Below, piece by piece: positions 57,701 to 61,401 of a stretch of DNA of 64,000 nt. Position numbers and translations under genes: made by a program. The DNA is from Saturnia japonica (Eukaryota; Arthropoda; Insecta; Lepidoptera; Saturniidae). The stretch is from assembly GCA_033032175.1 (NCBI GenBank), contig CM065307.1, positions 9,486,001 through 9,550,000 on the forward strand, read 5' to 3'. Position 1 is the stretch's first letter. Every line of letters begins with the position of its first letter. The notes under the pieces were generated by a model. The model was not told the origin of the DNA. It saw only the letters and a program-made list of their open reading frames with translations, and searched no databases.

Positions 57701-60020
57701 TATCTTATAAATACTTGATTTGTTTTACTGCTTCAATATATTGAAGTTCTTGTGTACGTCTTACAAATATTAGCAAAGGTTTTCAATTTCATAGATTGTA
57801 GTTGCGGATTTGACTTGTAATGAATCTAGCGAGATAAATAATAATATTATGTGTTATACTGACAAAACATTTTGGTAACCTTTAGTAATGAAGATATATT
57901 GGCAACAGATACGAGTACGAGGACAGAGATTCAAGATATCGAAATATCGAGTACCGCATGGCCGCCGACGACCCACGTTTCGACCCGCAAGTGGATTTAC
58001 GAACACGGCTCGAGAGATTGCGCCCGCTTATTGCGTCTGCTAATCTCATCAATAGCCGATTAGGACGAAAGGTATATTTATATTTGTTTAATGGCATTAA
58101 GTATCAAAAGATGTGCCGTCTATCTTCCCCGTCCATAGTTAGGGGGCCAAATATCTTTGAGTTATATTCCTGCGTTGGATAGGGATTCCAGTGATCCTTG
58201 TAGAAGGGCGTTCAAAATCGGCAAACGCTAGTGATAACTTTGGTGTTGCAACCGTCCATATGCTACGCTAACCTATTACTATCAATTGAGCCATACTCTT
58301 GTTTGCTATGCCACCTTAGCTGTATTAAAAAAAACTGATCAATAGTTCTATATTATATTACCAAACAGTATGTTTTATAAGTGTGTTTTTTACAGGCAGT
58401 ATCAACCGGTATGCGTACAAAGTGCACGTGTCACGGCGTGTCGGGTTCGTGCTCAGTGCGCACGTGCTGGCGTGCCTTGCCACCGTTGGAGCGCGTGGCG
58501 GGCACGCTCGCCAGTGAGACGAGCCGCGCGGGACCGCTGCGTCCGCGCCGACACACGCCGCGTCATGCCAAACCGCGTCTGCGGTACGTCACGCCCAGCC
58601 CTGACTACTGCGAGCCGGATCCCGCTGCCGGTTCTCTCGGTACACACGGCAGGTATGAAATATTAAATAATTTTGATATGGCCGTCGTCCACAGAGAAGG
58701 TAATTATTTTTGTTGGGGTGTAAGAGAGTGGGCCTAGCGGAAATCAAAGTCAAGACCACAGATCATACTCAGTGAGGTCGCAGCGGCTGTCCATTGACAA
58801 TTAATGACGGAGGTTTTGGCGGGATCTTGAAGTGACATGTTCTGATTTTTATTTTAATACATTTACTTAGGTTTTCGACCCTATATTAAGTAATATTGGT
58901 GGCCTTTTGCGTGATATAGTTTGGTTTTTGTGCCTAAGTGAAGTGGATTATAATTAATATAAACTGAAAGCATGTATTCTGGGATCCCACAGAAACTCCC
59001 AAGGAAGTTCTAACAAGGGAGCCACCATCTTGTTGGAATACTGAATTCGTCATAACACAGGACACTATAATTCACTTGATAATGGCAGTAATGGTCTTCA
59101 TTAAAGAGTAATAGTTGCCAAGTTTTGAAGACGAAGAAGAATAATTCATGATAGCATATAGTATACAAACGGTGCATATAAAAACTATAAACTTATCGAC
59201 GTCGAACGTAAAACTCATCTACTTATTTGATCATTCAAAGCGCTTCAAGATGTGAGGTCTTTCGATTTTGCTTTTTATTGTTGATTCGGAATTCAGTGAG
59301 ACAGTCATTGCGTTAGACCTACCACACACGTCAGTTTTCCATTTCCATTCGATCATGGCGTAGTACAATTTATATGAAATGCATGCATTCGGGTGTCCGC
59401 ACACACCCGTATGCAACACCGCACCGTGTGAAACCGACATATACTCTCGCTGACTTTTTTGTAGGTCTCTTTAATGTTTACATTTACGTAGTACATTAAT
59501 TTGCTATATCTCTTATGGTTAACTCAGCGTAAGACATAAGCGTCCGAATTGATTCACTATGACCAGTTTTTTTGTATGGAACTCCAATTCTTTTTCTAAA
59601 ATAGTAGCCTAAGTTACTCCCTATAGCATCAGGTATCTATCAGTGAAAGTTCCGTCAAAATCGGTCCAACCGTTTCGGAGATTACCCGGAACAAAAAGAC
59701 ATATAGACAACAATTTTAAAAATGGTTTGTTTTTTGTTTTAGCTATCGTATATACCTTCATATGCATTCATGTACAATTATAAAAAATAAATTGTATCGA
59801 TTCTTTGTAGTCTGAAATATTTTTTATTATTATTATTAATAGGAAATGCAATGCAAGCGCGGGTGCGGCTGCAGGCGGGTGCGGCCGACTGTGCTGCGGG
59901 CGAGGCCGACGCGCCGTGCGCTCCTCCCGGCTTGAGCGGTGCCGGTGCAAGTACCACTGGTGTTGCCGCGTCGACTGCCAGCTCTGTCGACTTACTACCG
60001 AGGAACACTATTGCAACTGA
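18474..60020 (+). CDS. Wnt11: Wnt11-type secreted Wnt ligand, complete coding gene in seven exons
   Basis: Secreted, lipid-modified ligand of Frizzled receptors. The join is 18474-18547, 44855-45090, 55976-56192, 57418-57693, 57894-58071, 58396-58652 and 59843-60020, giving 1416 nt and 471 residues, with phases consistent at all six junctions. It has a signal peptide at residues 1-20. [11 protein letters not shown] (85-95), then [14 protein letters not shown] and [13 protein letters not shown], single out the Wnt11 subfamily. WGGCGDN follows. Lys336-Cys337 begins [10 protein letters not shown], with Ser343 the expected palmitoleoylation site. The C-terminal Cys hairpin ends [14 protein letters not shown]. 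Predicted N-glycosylation sites are N33 and N87. It is about 120 residues longer than vertebrate Wnt11, owing to an arginine-rich insertion in exons 4-5. Intron 1 is 26.3 kb and intron 2 is 10.9 kb, both full of repeats. The next in-frame ATG (18489) is an alternative start. Confidence 0.9.
18548..19375 (+). other. Start of Wnt11 intron 1; no gene seen
   Basis: AT-rich, without recognisable repeats or protein-like frames. Confidence 0.5.
19379..20074 (+). repeat. Interspersed repeat family C, copy 1, built of internal tandem units
   Basis: Contains four diverged internal units marked by GAAATTTTGTACACxGGxAx, at about 19530, 19664, 19800 and 19908. Each is followed by CATTCCATxATTGAT-like and CTATxAGAAT-like words. 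It ends gcagcgagcacaccgctagt. Related copies lie at 28229-29171 and 42262-42645. Confidence 0.65.
20600..21110 (+). repeat. Three tandem units of about 160 bp
   Basis: Units start with (t)aataaa at about 20641, 20801 and 20961. Each contains TTTGTTACTxxATxACGC, AAAACGG, ATTTAGCxCACAGAT, and a TTATAGxTTxACCAxTGTTAT end. Divergence is modest. Confidence 0.65.
21118..21690 (+). repeat. Duplicated flank of the CCTAAA array
   Basis: The segment tcatcaaattcagcggcat with the following AATCTCTTTTATTTTxT and ACGATTATTGTxxTGTTTAC occurs at about 21395 and 21595. The block TGGTAAxATTGGTTAGATT occurs at about 21152 and 21547. The period is about 200-390 bp, with short CCTAA-rich tracts between copies. 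Confidence 0.55.
21690..22105. repeat. Degenerate CCTAAA/CCCAAA telomere-like array, left part
   Basis: Nearly every 6 bases is a CCTAAA, CCCAAA or close variant, often as the 12-mer aaacctaaaccc. It resembles but is not the canonical insect telomeric CCTAA. The array is resumed at 24823-25015 and 26067-26225 after two inserted retroelements. Confidence 0.8.
22106..24822 (-). mobile_element. R1-clade (TRAS/SART-like) non-LTR retrotransposon with ORF1 only
   Basis: GC-rich insertion in the CCTAAA array, transcribed on the minus strand. It ends at 22106-22126 in a 21-base poly(A) (T run on the plus strand). ORF1 is intact, but only about 310 bp of 3' UTR separate its stop from the poly(A), so the endonuclease/reverse transcriptase ORF2 is missing. 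The 5' region has a further 42-base homopolymer (24697-24738) between the leader and the extreme 5' end. R1-clade TRAS and SART elements of moths insert into telomeric repeats; the setting fits that behaviour. The element depends on others for mobility. Confidence 0.75.
22438..24276 (-). CDS. Gag-like ORF1 protein of R1-clade retrotransposon
   Basis: Nucleic-acid-binding ORF1 protein of an R1-clade LINE. The open frame extends upstream to 24540 (700 codons). I take the Met at 24276 ([13 protein letters not shown], 612 residues) as the likelier start, because the upstream part looks like translated leader. The centre holds a probable coiled coil ([19 protein letters not shown]) and the region before the C-terminus is Pro/Lys-rich. 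The C-terminus has three zinc knuckles: [14 protein letters not shown] and [14 protein letters not shown] (both C-x2-C-x4-H-x4-C), then C-x2-C-x8-H-x6-C. The last is the extended third knuckle characteristic of R1-type ORF1. There is no frameshift. GC content is far above the flanks. Confidence 0.8.
   Translation of the reverse strand: MSETNPKILTLRFKECRGNVVCDEGSAGGLKRVGEPLTLDPVIAPKVTTAQRGRAHDPGSSAGQRHADTGDAASWKGPEVDEEKGASEELWVEEEQAIETLDPDMLRALAGEKIAKIYDVCKKSGNLKGTSIKDLKGSASVLQEIVSTALTRTVTEETLCLRRMISRLRRELVQVKAEILDMRQEADARKEVPPPSPEPLSGPQGQESIAVAIQGLERTFQKSFGEMNARLVVLEDRLVPVTRPRPPLAADKRPTAASTTGTKTSGPKPCLARCLSLCDAGLTASSQVPVLGMEWARLPAPTDSDAAWTTVVARRKKKKKVATHSVPAVATPVAPALQKGTPGQKPKPKLPSPPRSAAVLITLQPEAVAQGVSYKEAFLRARLASDLPALGIEDLSVRETATGARVIEIPGAQGATQADKLAHCLRTALEGVATIGRPMKRVNVRIVGLDDSVSKEEVVAAVATKGGCATDEIRVGEIQTSGRTLGRVHMSLPVTAAKVLVEGGRLLVGWSSARVHLLEQKPLRCFRCLGLGHTRPTCPSTVDRGGLCFRCGKPGHRAQECEAEALHCAYCADSGRPAGHYMGGVSCRPPPVKGRVQPVLSPPLDISADVGQ
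24823..25015. repeat. CCTAAA/CCCAAA array, middle part
   Basis: Continuation of the array at 21690-22105, between the R1-clade element and the RTE fragment. Contains the same 12-mer and also CCCTAACC. The apparent Asn-Pro-Asn-Leu frames across it are translations of the repeat. Confidence 0.75.
25016..26066 (-). mobile_element. RTE-clade retrotransposon, 5'-truncated, reverse transcriptase region
   Basis: Inserted into the CCTAAA array on the minus strand. The open frame 25985-25023 (320 codons) has [29 protein letters not shown] (FADD catalytic motif near residues 66-69) and [11 protein letters not shown]. Then come [19 protein letters not shown] and [17 protein letters not shown], the RTE C-terminal region. 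Upstream to 26066 the same protein continues ([20 protein letters not shown]) but with a stop and a frameshift near 25995-25960. It ends in an ATGATGATT-type 3' tail. It is not functional: the endonuclease and the N-terminal RT motifs are gone. Confidence 0.85.
26067..26225. repeat. CCTAAA/CCCAAA array, right part
   Basis: Final segment of the array, ending at ctaaacctacataaggc. No third insertion is visible. Confidence 0.75.
26226..27249 (+). other. Wnt11 intron 1; no gene, one less AT-rich block
   Basis: 26930-27110 is mixed-composition, non-repetitive DNA (tcgccatcgcttccgcgctc, cgccggaaatcgggctttgg) with no coding logic, and could be regulatory. The interval ends in a (CT) run at 27234-27248. 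Confidence 0.4.
27250..27478 (+). repeat. LINE/SINE tail, lepidopteran type
   Basis: Starts gttggggcagcccgactgg and ends cttaccatcaggcaggccgt then ATGCTTGTTTGCCACCTTAG and an A-rich tail. This tail type is familiar from many moth and butterfly genomes. A decayed relative is at 58180-58345. Confidence 0.65.
27479..28228 (+). other. Wnt11 intron 1; no gene seen
   Basis: AT-rich apart from 27740-27890 (gtcgaccgcggccgtcccgt), where a 66-codon frame at 27783-27983 has no recognisable features. Confidence 0.4.
28229..29171 (+). repeat. Interspersed repeat family C, copy 2, with nested CR1 fragment
   Basis: Same order of blocks as 19379-20074, ending acgcacattggtagt. The copy is split at 28823-29057 by a CR1 3' end. 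Confidence 0.65.
28823..29057 (+). mobile_element. CR1-like retrotransposon 3' end, nested in family C repeat
   Basis: Starts in the last codons of the ORF ([14 protein letters not shown]). It runs through accgattcttctcgatgcct and CCGAACCGGCAGT and ends ttattttgattttgaatt. Nearly identical, in the opposite strand, to the 3' end of the copy at 3666-4255. Confidence 0.75.
29172..29659 (+). other. Wnt11 intron 1; no gene seen
   Basis: AT-rich; no protein-like frame or recognised repeat. Confidence 0.4.
29660..29745 (-). repeat. Left arm of a widely spaced inverted repeat
   Basis: gttagccttaggggccct, then GCCGCTGCGGCTTTTACAGC and TTCACC. The reverse complement of this is at 31560-31650, next to a poly(A). 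Confidence 0.6.
29775..30035 (+). repeat. Interspersed repeat family E, copy 2
   Basis: Shares cccgactgcgaaaaaggaga, CACTCTGTAGCCT, GATGGATTTTAGC, TACGACATCTGGGAAT and a gagtcgggttttttg tail with 13565-13840. Confidence 0.65.
30036..31559 (+). other. Between inverted-repeat arms; no gene recognised
   Basis: Holds a 69-codon minus frame (30839-30630) and a 61-codon plus frame (31117-31302). Neither resembles a known family or has splice context. The block 30960-31260 is less AT-rich. Confidence 0.35.
31560..31671 (+). repeat. Right arm of the inverted repeat with poly(A)
   Basis: Contains gtgaagctgtaaaagccgca, GCGGCTCTGT and ggcccctaaggctaac, followed by a poly(A) of about 21 bases. The poly(A) suggests a short retroposed sequence rather than the end of a DNA transposon. 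Confidence 0.6.
31672..32579 (+). other. Wnt11 intron 1; no gene seen
   Basis: Very AT-rich DNA without recognisable features. Confidence 0.45.
32580..33498 (-). mobile_element. mariner-family transposon, internally deleted and decayed
   Basis: Inverted ends are gggtcggggaaaaagtgtct (left, from 32580) and, in reverse, aggtcgggaaaaaagtgttt (right, to 33498), with TA on both flanks (32578-32579, 33499-33500). The length is 919 bp, against about 1.3 kb for an intact mariner. The coding strand is minus. The first roughly 60 transposase codons are lost, so the right inverted repeat runs straight into the [14 protein letters not shown] region. Confidence 0.88.
32670..33480 (-). pseudogene. mariner transposase pseudogene
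   Basis: The open part 33411-32965 reads [58 protein letters not shown] and [19 protein letters not shown] (TGDEKW catalytic block). The frame is lost after KVMLC near 33055. Homologous residues continue with stops in several frames to about 32670. It cannot be active. Confidence 0.88.
33501..33795 (+). repeat. Interspersed repeat family B, copy 1 (3' part)
   Basis: Starts at the mariner insertion point. Matches 37935-38226: TTTTTGTxGAACATTGTATT, ATTAACCATTACGCCA, CCTCCGACTTACT, and the AGATTAGCGTGTTTAA-like end. Confidence 0.6.
34269..34876. mobile_element. Harbinger-like MITE with TAA target duplication
   Basis: Termini are GGGGCCATCCATAATTTACG with TCACAC, and the near-perfect reverse complement at 34847-34876. 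The flanks are TAA on both sides (34266-34268, 34877-34879). A TWA 3-bp duplication with GG termini suggests PIF/Harbinger. The interior has no transposase. It contains two identical adjacent 40-bp units (34721-34760, 34761-34800) starting gtgacatcac. Confidence 0.75.
34880..37600 (+). other. Wnt11 intron 1; no gene, two less AT-rich blocks
   Basis: 35340-35520 is GC-rich (gagcgagcgggtaaaggggc, ctgcgccgcgccgcccgccc) without a supported gene. 36760-37030 is non-repetitive with several homeodomain-like TAATTA/ATTA words. Both could be regulatory; no transcript evidence can be seen. Confidence 0.35.
37601..38226 (+). repeat. Interspersed repeat family B, copy 2 (full length, about 625 bp)
   Basis: Runs from ctagctgtgccccacgtttc to ctatattagtatagat. 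Non-coding; same termini style as family A but a different body. Confidence 0.7.
38227..41612 (+). other. Wnt11 intron 1; no gene supported
   Basis: 38700-38750 has a short GGCGC tandem run (ggcggcgcggcgcggcgcgg). 39220-39655 is an unusually GC-balanced, non-repetitive block with short open frames but no protein similarity. 39855-40110 is a degraded RTE-like tail (cacggtttcacccttgttaa). 40490-40630 is another mixed-composition block. Confidence 0.35.
41613..41940 (-). repeat. Interspersed repeat family A, copy 2 (truncated)
   Basis: Contains atctatacaattaataaaat, then GGGTAATCTCCGAAACGGTT and GGACCGATTTTGACGGGACT, ending inside the body at ggcttacgc. Confidence 0.7.
42262..42645 (+). repeat. 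Interspersed repeat family C, copy 3 (3' part)
   Basis: Internal unit words (gaattttxaacac, tcaaattttgtagacgggaa) and the end gcggagccacgggtacaccg then ctagt. Confidence 0.6.
43555..44691 (+). other. Possible transcription unit of the Gag-like gene
   Basis: An acceptor-like ttttgttgcag ends at 43553 or nearby, 50 bp before the start codon. AATAAA at 44686-44691 follows the stop by 54 bp. These would allow a spliced 5' UTR and a short 3' UTR. The arrangement is inferred, not shown. Confidence 0.35.
43607..44632 (+). CDS. Intact Gag-like (capsid) protein gene, candidate domesticated retrotransposon gag
   Basis: Single-exon 341-codon frame on the same strand as Wnt11, 222 bp before Wnt11 exon 2. 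Residues 1-120 are polar and low-complexity, with an acidic [12 protein letters not shown] at about 104-115 that resembles a SUMO-interaction motif. Residues about 120-300 are a Ty3-type Gag capsid region: [79 protein letters not shown] and [14 protein letters not shown]. There is no zinc knuckle, protease or reverse transcriptase, and no LTR pair is evident. The intact frame, neutral host-like base composition and candidate UTR signals suggest a co-opted gene. A solo or recent gag fragment is the alternative. The upstream frame has stops just before this ATG. Confidence 0.7.
   Translation: MSLFVDLRQINSSVTNLSEMVDKISSTTKDRNKEAFPKKERLMLGSSMYKPSALGFGVRFSSQENVYHNMPSSRLRSHMSLPNLDKTDRSFDKHSESRRDDNTKIVEIDDDESAENTSKPTIQLTKDNISEWIIAYINKRPHFNDNGETHPMDFIENVKFYISELKMNQEKQLPFIISCLEGVPLMWARCFRHEFNNIECFYNAFEEEFWGPDRQKAVLYDLKLGKHDEENSRMSMSEYFLHKVSNCRYLTPPPSDLEIVYSLAAHFSSAVELELRLTPKPTLREAYRILRRREGEASDFLPNYLYEMCDAFQRGHKPDSTRRSSVPQVTSPHNQTSFTIK
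44855..45090 (+). CDS. Wnt11: Wnt11 exon 2: N-terminal Wnt domain
   Basis: The acceptor is ttgattcag before 44855 and the donor is ctgacag/gtattt after 45090. It contains [10 protein letters not shown], then [17 protein letters not shown] and [19 protein letters not shown]. The SSIELAP block is the clearest Wnt11 signature. Confidence 0.9.
45091..46649 (+). other. Start of Wnt11 intron 2; no gene recognised
   Basis: 45520-45850 is less AT-rich and holds a 104-codon Cys-rich minus frame with no family resemblance. A minus-strand AATAAA-like signal near 45515 makes an antisense transcript conceivable but unsupported. The rest is AT-rich. Confidence 0.35.
46650..47178 (-). repeat. Interspersed repeat family A, copy 3 (full length)
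   Basis: Runs from atctatacatacaattaata to cgcagccgcgggcacagcta, the reverse complement of the family A consensus. Confidence 0.75.
47261..48866 (+). mobile_element. Tc1-like transposon, apparently complete
   Basis: 1606 bp with 32-bp terminal inverted repeats at 47261-47292 and 48835-48866. They differ at three positions; the shared core is CATCAAAAAAG-CTAAGCAACATG. TA lies on both flanks (47259-47260, 48867-48868). It contains one intact transposase gene. Size, termini, target site and coding content are all those of an autonomous Tc1-type element. Confidence 0.9.
47573..48595 (+). CDS. Tc1-family DD34E transposase, intact
   Basis: Cut-and-paste transposase of 340 residues. The N-terminal helix-turn-helix region contains [24 protein letters not shown] linker motif (HPGRKR) follows, then a second helix-turn-helix ([16 protein letters not shown]). 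The catalytic core has [10 protein letters not shown] (Asp152), [18 protein letters not shown] (Asp242) and [12 protein letters not shown] (Glu277), exactly 34 residues apart for the last pair, the DD34E spacing of Tc1. There is no stop or frameshift. The ATG at 47573 is used; a second at 47591 is possible. The length is normal for the family. The stop is followed by a short A/T-rich tail before the right inverted repeat. Confidence 0.93.
   Translation: MKRRHLMADEMQRAVGMLQAGSNQSQVSRHFGIHRSVICRLWQRYNNTGEPAEQHPGRKRSTTTRQDRYIQLTARRQPMLTAREISLRLQISSGVDVSLQTVRNRLHEYGLRARRPIRCPPIRHGNRARRYEWCRERITWTQEQWDKIMFSDESRFGFKPDTRRVRVYRRPGNTKRLRCVQEVHPYSDSTVMLWAGIMKNRQTDLVFVNGNMNAENYIEDILRPYVYPFAQTFGSNFRLMHDNARSHTARRTSEYFATENIRVLPWPAQSPDLNPIEHAWDMLQRRVLKDLDGATTTQQLKDLLQSDWERIPQDDINSLIISMNNRCRQVLNSRRAHTLY
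48867..50693 (+). other. Wnt11 intron 2; no gene supported
   Basis: A GC-rich patch at 48990-49090 (gggtcgccgcggtatttaca) and a ctccg-rich patch at 49760-49930 break AT-rich DNA. 50385-50600 weakly recalls a LINE C-terminus (GRPKKTWW-like) but is too decayed to assign. Confidence 0.35.
50694..51246 (+). repeat. Interspersed repeat family B, copy 3
   Basis: Runs from actagctgtgtcccgcgatt to attatattaatatagat. The internal TTTTTGTAGAACATTGTATT and GTAGTTCCAGAGATTAGCG match copies 1 and 2. Confidence 0.7.
51498..51764 (-). other. Unassigned 88-codon open frame in Wnt11 intron 2
   Basis: Protein-like residues ([38 protein letters not shown]) in a block of about 45% GC. The opposite strand is also open over most of this length and Cys-rich. 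A retroelement scrap or an unspliced exon are both possible. I do not recognise it. Confidence 0.3.
52627..52648. repeat. Poly(T) run at a repeat boundary
   Basis: 22 T, directly after gttgacgcgagcgaagccgt-type sequence that resembles an RTE-like tail in reverse. Confidence 0.5.
52738..53000 (+). pseudogene. Jockey-like LINE, decayed C-terminal fragment
   Basis: Across frames it reads Nx[36 protein letters not shown] and LSIA-like residues. This is the C-terminal region also seen, in another subfamily, at 7396-7870. It has many lesions. Confidence 0.55.
53395..53572 (+). repeat. RTE-like retroposon tail
   Basis: Contains tcggttcagccgtttgggag, CTACGATGTCACAGCAAGAC and a TTTGCGTCGTGGGTTAAAA end, a tail type common in Lepidoptera. 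Confidence 0.55.
53880..54140 (+). promoter_or_regulatory. Non-repetitive GC-balanced block in Wnt11 intron 2
   Basis: Contains gagggcggtggagtcgtagt and ctcacgcgcgaccggcgcga in AT-rich surroundings, with no coding logic. It is a candidate intronic enhancer only by composition and position. Confidence 0.2.
54290..55190 (+). repeat. Interspersed repeat family D, copy 3, split by family A copy 4
   Basis: The left part 54290-54561 and the right part 55101-55190 together match 15485-15915 in order. Family A lies between them. Confidence 0.7.
54562..55100 (-). repeat. Interspersed repeat family A, copy 4 (full length, nested)
   Basis: Runs from aatctatacaattaataaaa to cgaagccgcgggcacagcta. It was inserted into a family D copy after that copy was in place. 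Confidence 0.75.
55976..56192 (+). CDS. Wnt11: Wnt11 exon 3: [14 protein letters not shown] to WGGCGDN
   Basis: The acceptor is tatacgcag before 55976 and the donor is gaaag/gtattt after 56192. It encodes [26 protein letters not shown] and a Pro/Arg-rich turn, then [14 protein letters not shown], the conserved WGGC.DN motif. The Pro-rich loop after CSC is as expected for Wnt11. Confidence 0.9.
56193..57417 (+). other. Wnt11 intron 3 with simple repeats
   Basis: 56530-56645 is a diverged tetranucleotide-type repeat around gattgattgatggattgatt. 57246-57288 has 3.6 copies of the 12-mer ggggtcgcggcc. No gene is seen. Confidence 0.6.
57246..57288. repeat. 12-bp GC-rich minisatellite
   Basis: Three perfect ggggtcgcggcc units at 57246-57257, 57258-57269 and 57270-57281, followed by a partial unit. 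It is nearly all G and C in an AT-rich intron, 130 bp before Wnt11 exon 4. Confidence 0.85.
57418..57693 (+). CDS. Wnt11: Wnt11 exon 4: acidic then arginine-rich insertion
   Basis: The acceptor is tttttaaag before 57418 and the donor is acaag/gtttga after 57693. It starts with [13 protein letters not shown], typical of Wnts after WGGC. It then runs through a Thr/Asp/Glu-rich part into [20 protein letters not shown] and [10 protein letters not shown]. Vertebrate Wnt11 has nothing like this; extended basic inserts are known elsewhere in insect Wnts (Drosophila Wnt5). Splice phase, open frame and position argue that it is real coding sequence. Confidence 0.78.
57894..58071 (+). CDS. Wnt11: Wnt11 exon 5: end of insertion and LxNxxxGRK motif
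   Basis: Ends [14 protein letters not shown] before ggtata, the counterpart of the Wnt LHN..GR motif. The start is chosen at tgaag before 57894, since the more obvious cctttag acceptor (57880s) puts the exon in a frame that stops at 58060. The chosen acceptor has a weak polypyrimidine tract, so the 5' boundary is less certain than the frame. Confidence 0.7.
58180..58345 (+). repeat. Decayed LINE/SINE tail in Wnt11 intron 5
   Basis: Contains gtgttgcaaccgtccatatg and ccatactcttgtttgctatg, then CCACCTTAGCTGTATTAAAA. It is a diverged relative of 27250-27478. Confidence 0.5.
58396..58652 (+). CDS. Wnt11: Wnt11 exon 6: lipidation site
   Basis: The acceptor is ttttacag before 58396 and the donor is ggcag/gtatga after 58652. 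It has [20 protein letters not shown] with the acylated-serine motif, then a GC-rich Arg/Pro/His stretch, then [20 protein letters not shown]. The hairpin ending C-H-G-V-S-G-S-C is intact. Confidence 0.92.
58653..59441 (+). other. Wnt11 intron 6, first part; no gene seen
   Basis: Mixed-composition intron DNA. Short frames such as 59231-59440 (minus) carry no recognisable motif. Confidence 0.45.
59442..59770 (+). repeat. Interspersed repeat family A, copy 5 (5'-truncated)
   Basis: Starts inside the family at actctcgctgacttttttgt. Contains GTCAAAATCGGTCCAACCGT and TTTCGGAGATTACCCGGAAC. Located in Wnt11 intron 6, 70 bp before the last exon. Confidence 0.7.
59843..60020 (+). CDS. Wnt11: Wnt11 exon 7: C-terminal cysteine-rich domain
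   Basis: The acceptor is attaatag before 59843. It encodes [39 protein letters not shown] and the C-terminus EEHYCN-stop. All the cysteines of the Wnt C-terminal domain expected in this segment are present. Confidence 0.92.
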
Positions 60021-60180
60021 ACCCACTTTTATTACTCCTGATCTATAATTACATTTAAACGTAACCCCAATATTAGGTTAGATCAGAGTATTATAAAAAT
60101 TATTAATAAATACTACAATGTGATTTTATAATTACTCTTAATATAATTTTATTTTCTATCTTGCGTATAATAAAATTGTT
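60021..60180 (+). terminator. Wnt11 3' UTR with polyadenylation signals
   Basis: AATAAA occurs at 60105-60110 and 60169-60174 after the stop at 60018-60020. The longer UTR cannot be excluded. Confidence 0.5.
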
Positions 60181-60864
60181 TATTATAGTATCTTTTCGAT
60201 GTGAACATTTTAATATAACTATTCGTATATAATATTTTTTATAGTTTTTGGTGACACAAAATTGTAATAGGTATTGTAAATTTATAATCTACAGTATTGC
60301 AGTAGATAGACATGAATCCCTTTAGCAGCCTTCAATGCATATTGTGAGTAAGCATAAAAAACTCTTAGACAGTTAAACCTTGCATTAAACTTTTATGTGA
60401 ACAATATAAATGTAGCTTAGAGGTAATAATAACATATGTGGACATTCATGAATTTGTATTAGTTAAAAAAAGTTTTATTAGCCTCTATATTCTTCAAATC
60501 AGAGTACCTTTGTACATAATAGGAAAATAATTTTGACTTTTCAGATATCAATCTAAATTATCTAAGCGACTAACGGCCGTTTTCAATAACCTATCTATCT
60601 GTTTTTTCAGTTACTAAATCTATCCTTTTGAACTTATTTTCGTTTCAATAACCTATTTATGGATTGAATTTTGTAACTACATATATCCATGTCTTATAAC
60701 GTGGATAGATAAGAGAGAAGCCGATACCTATTTTATGTTAAAGATAACTGTTATTACTCAGTACAAATAAATATATACTAATCGGGTATAGTGATATCAG
60801 TTATGTTATTGAAAACGGCCGTAAGACGTCTAGAATATATGGAACATTGTTTCTTTTTATAAAT

Positions 60865-61401
60865 TAACTGGCTATGTTCGCGGCTGCGCTCGCGTTGACT
60901 ATAGAATGCCGTCAATCGGGCACACACGCGAATTGTACTGCCCCCGTTCCCAGTTATTTTAAAGATAAATATACTTATCATAGGTGATCCTTAGAAGATG
61001 GACATTAACATACGCTGTTGCTGACTTTTTGCAGGTCTTTTTAATGTTTACAATTATGTAGTATATATATTTGATATATCTCTTAAGGTTTAGTCAGCGT
61101 AAGCCATTTAAGCGCCCAAATTGATTCACCATGTCCAGCTTTTTTTATTTGTGCGGAACCCTAATTCTTTTTCTAAAATAAAAGTAGCCTAAGTTACTCC
61201 TTATAACATCAGTTATCTGCCAGTGAAAGTCCCGTCAAAATCGGTCTAACAGTTTCTGATTACCTGGAACAGACAGTCAAACATTATAAAAATTGGTGTT
61301 TTATTACAAATACCTATATAGGTACTTCCTTATCTATTTAGTAAAAAAAATGTCATTTTGTCTTTATAAACAGACACTTAAATTTTATTAATTGCATAGA
61401 T
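60865..61401 (+). repeat. Interspersed repeat family A, copy 6 (full length)
   Basis: Runs from aactggctatgttcgcggct to attttattaattgcatagat; more diverged than copy 1. Confidence 0.7.

Noticed and set aside
18474..60020. Assigning the Wnt gene to Wnt5, Wnt9 or Wnt10
   Set aside because: Those subfamilies share the common Wnt motifs, and the basic insert recalls Drosophila Wnt5. However, [25 protein letters not shown] and CKYHWCC fit Wnt11 best.
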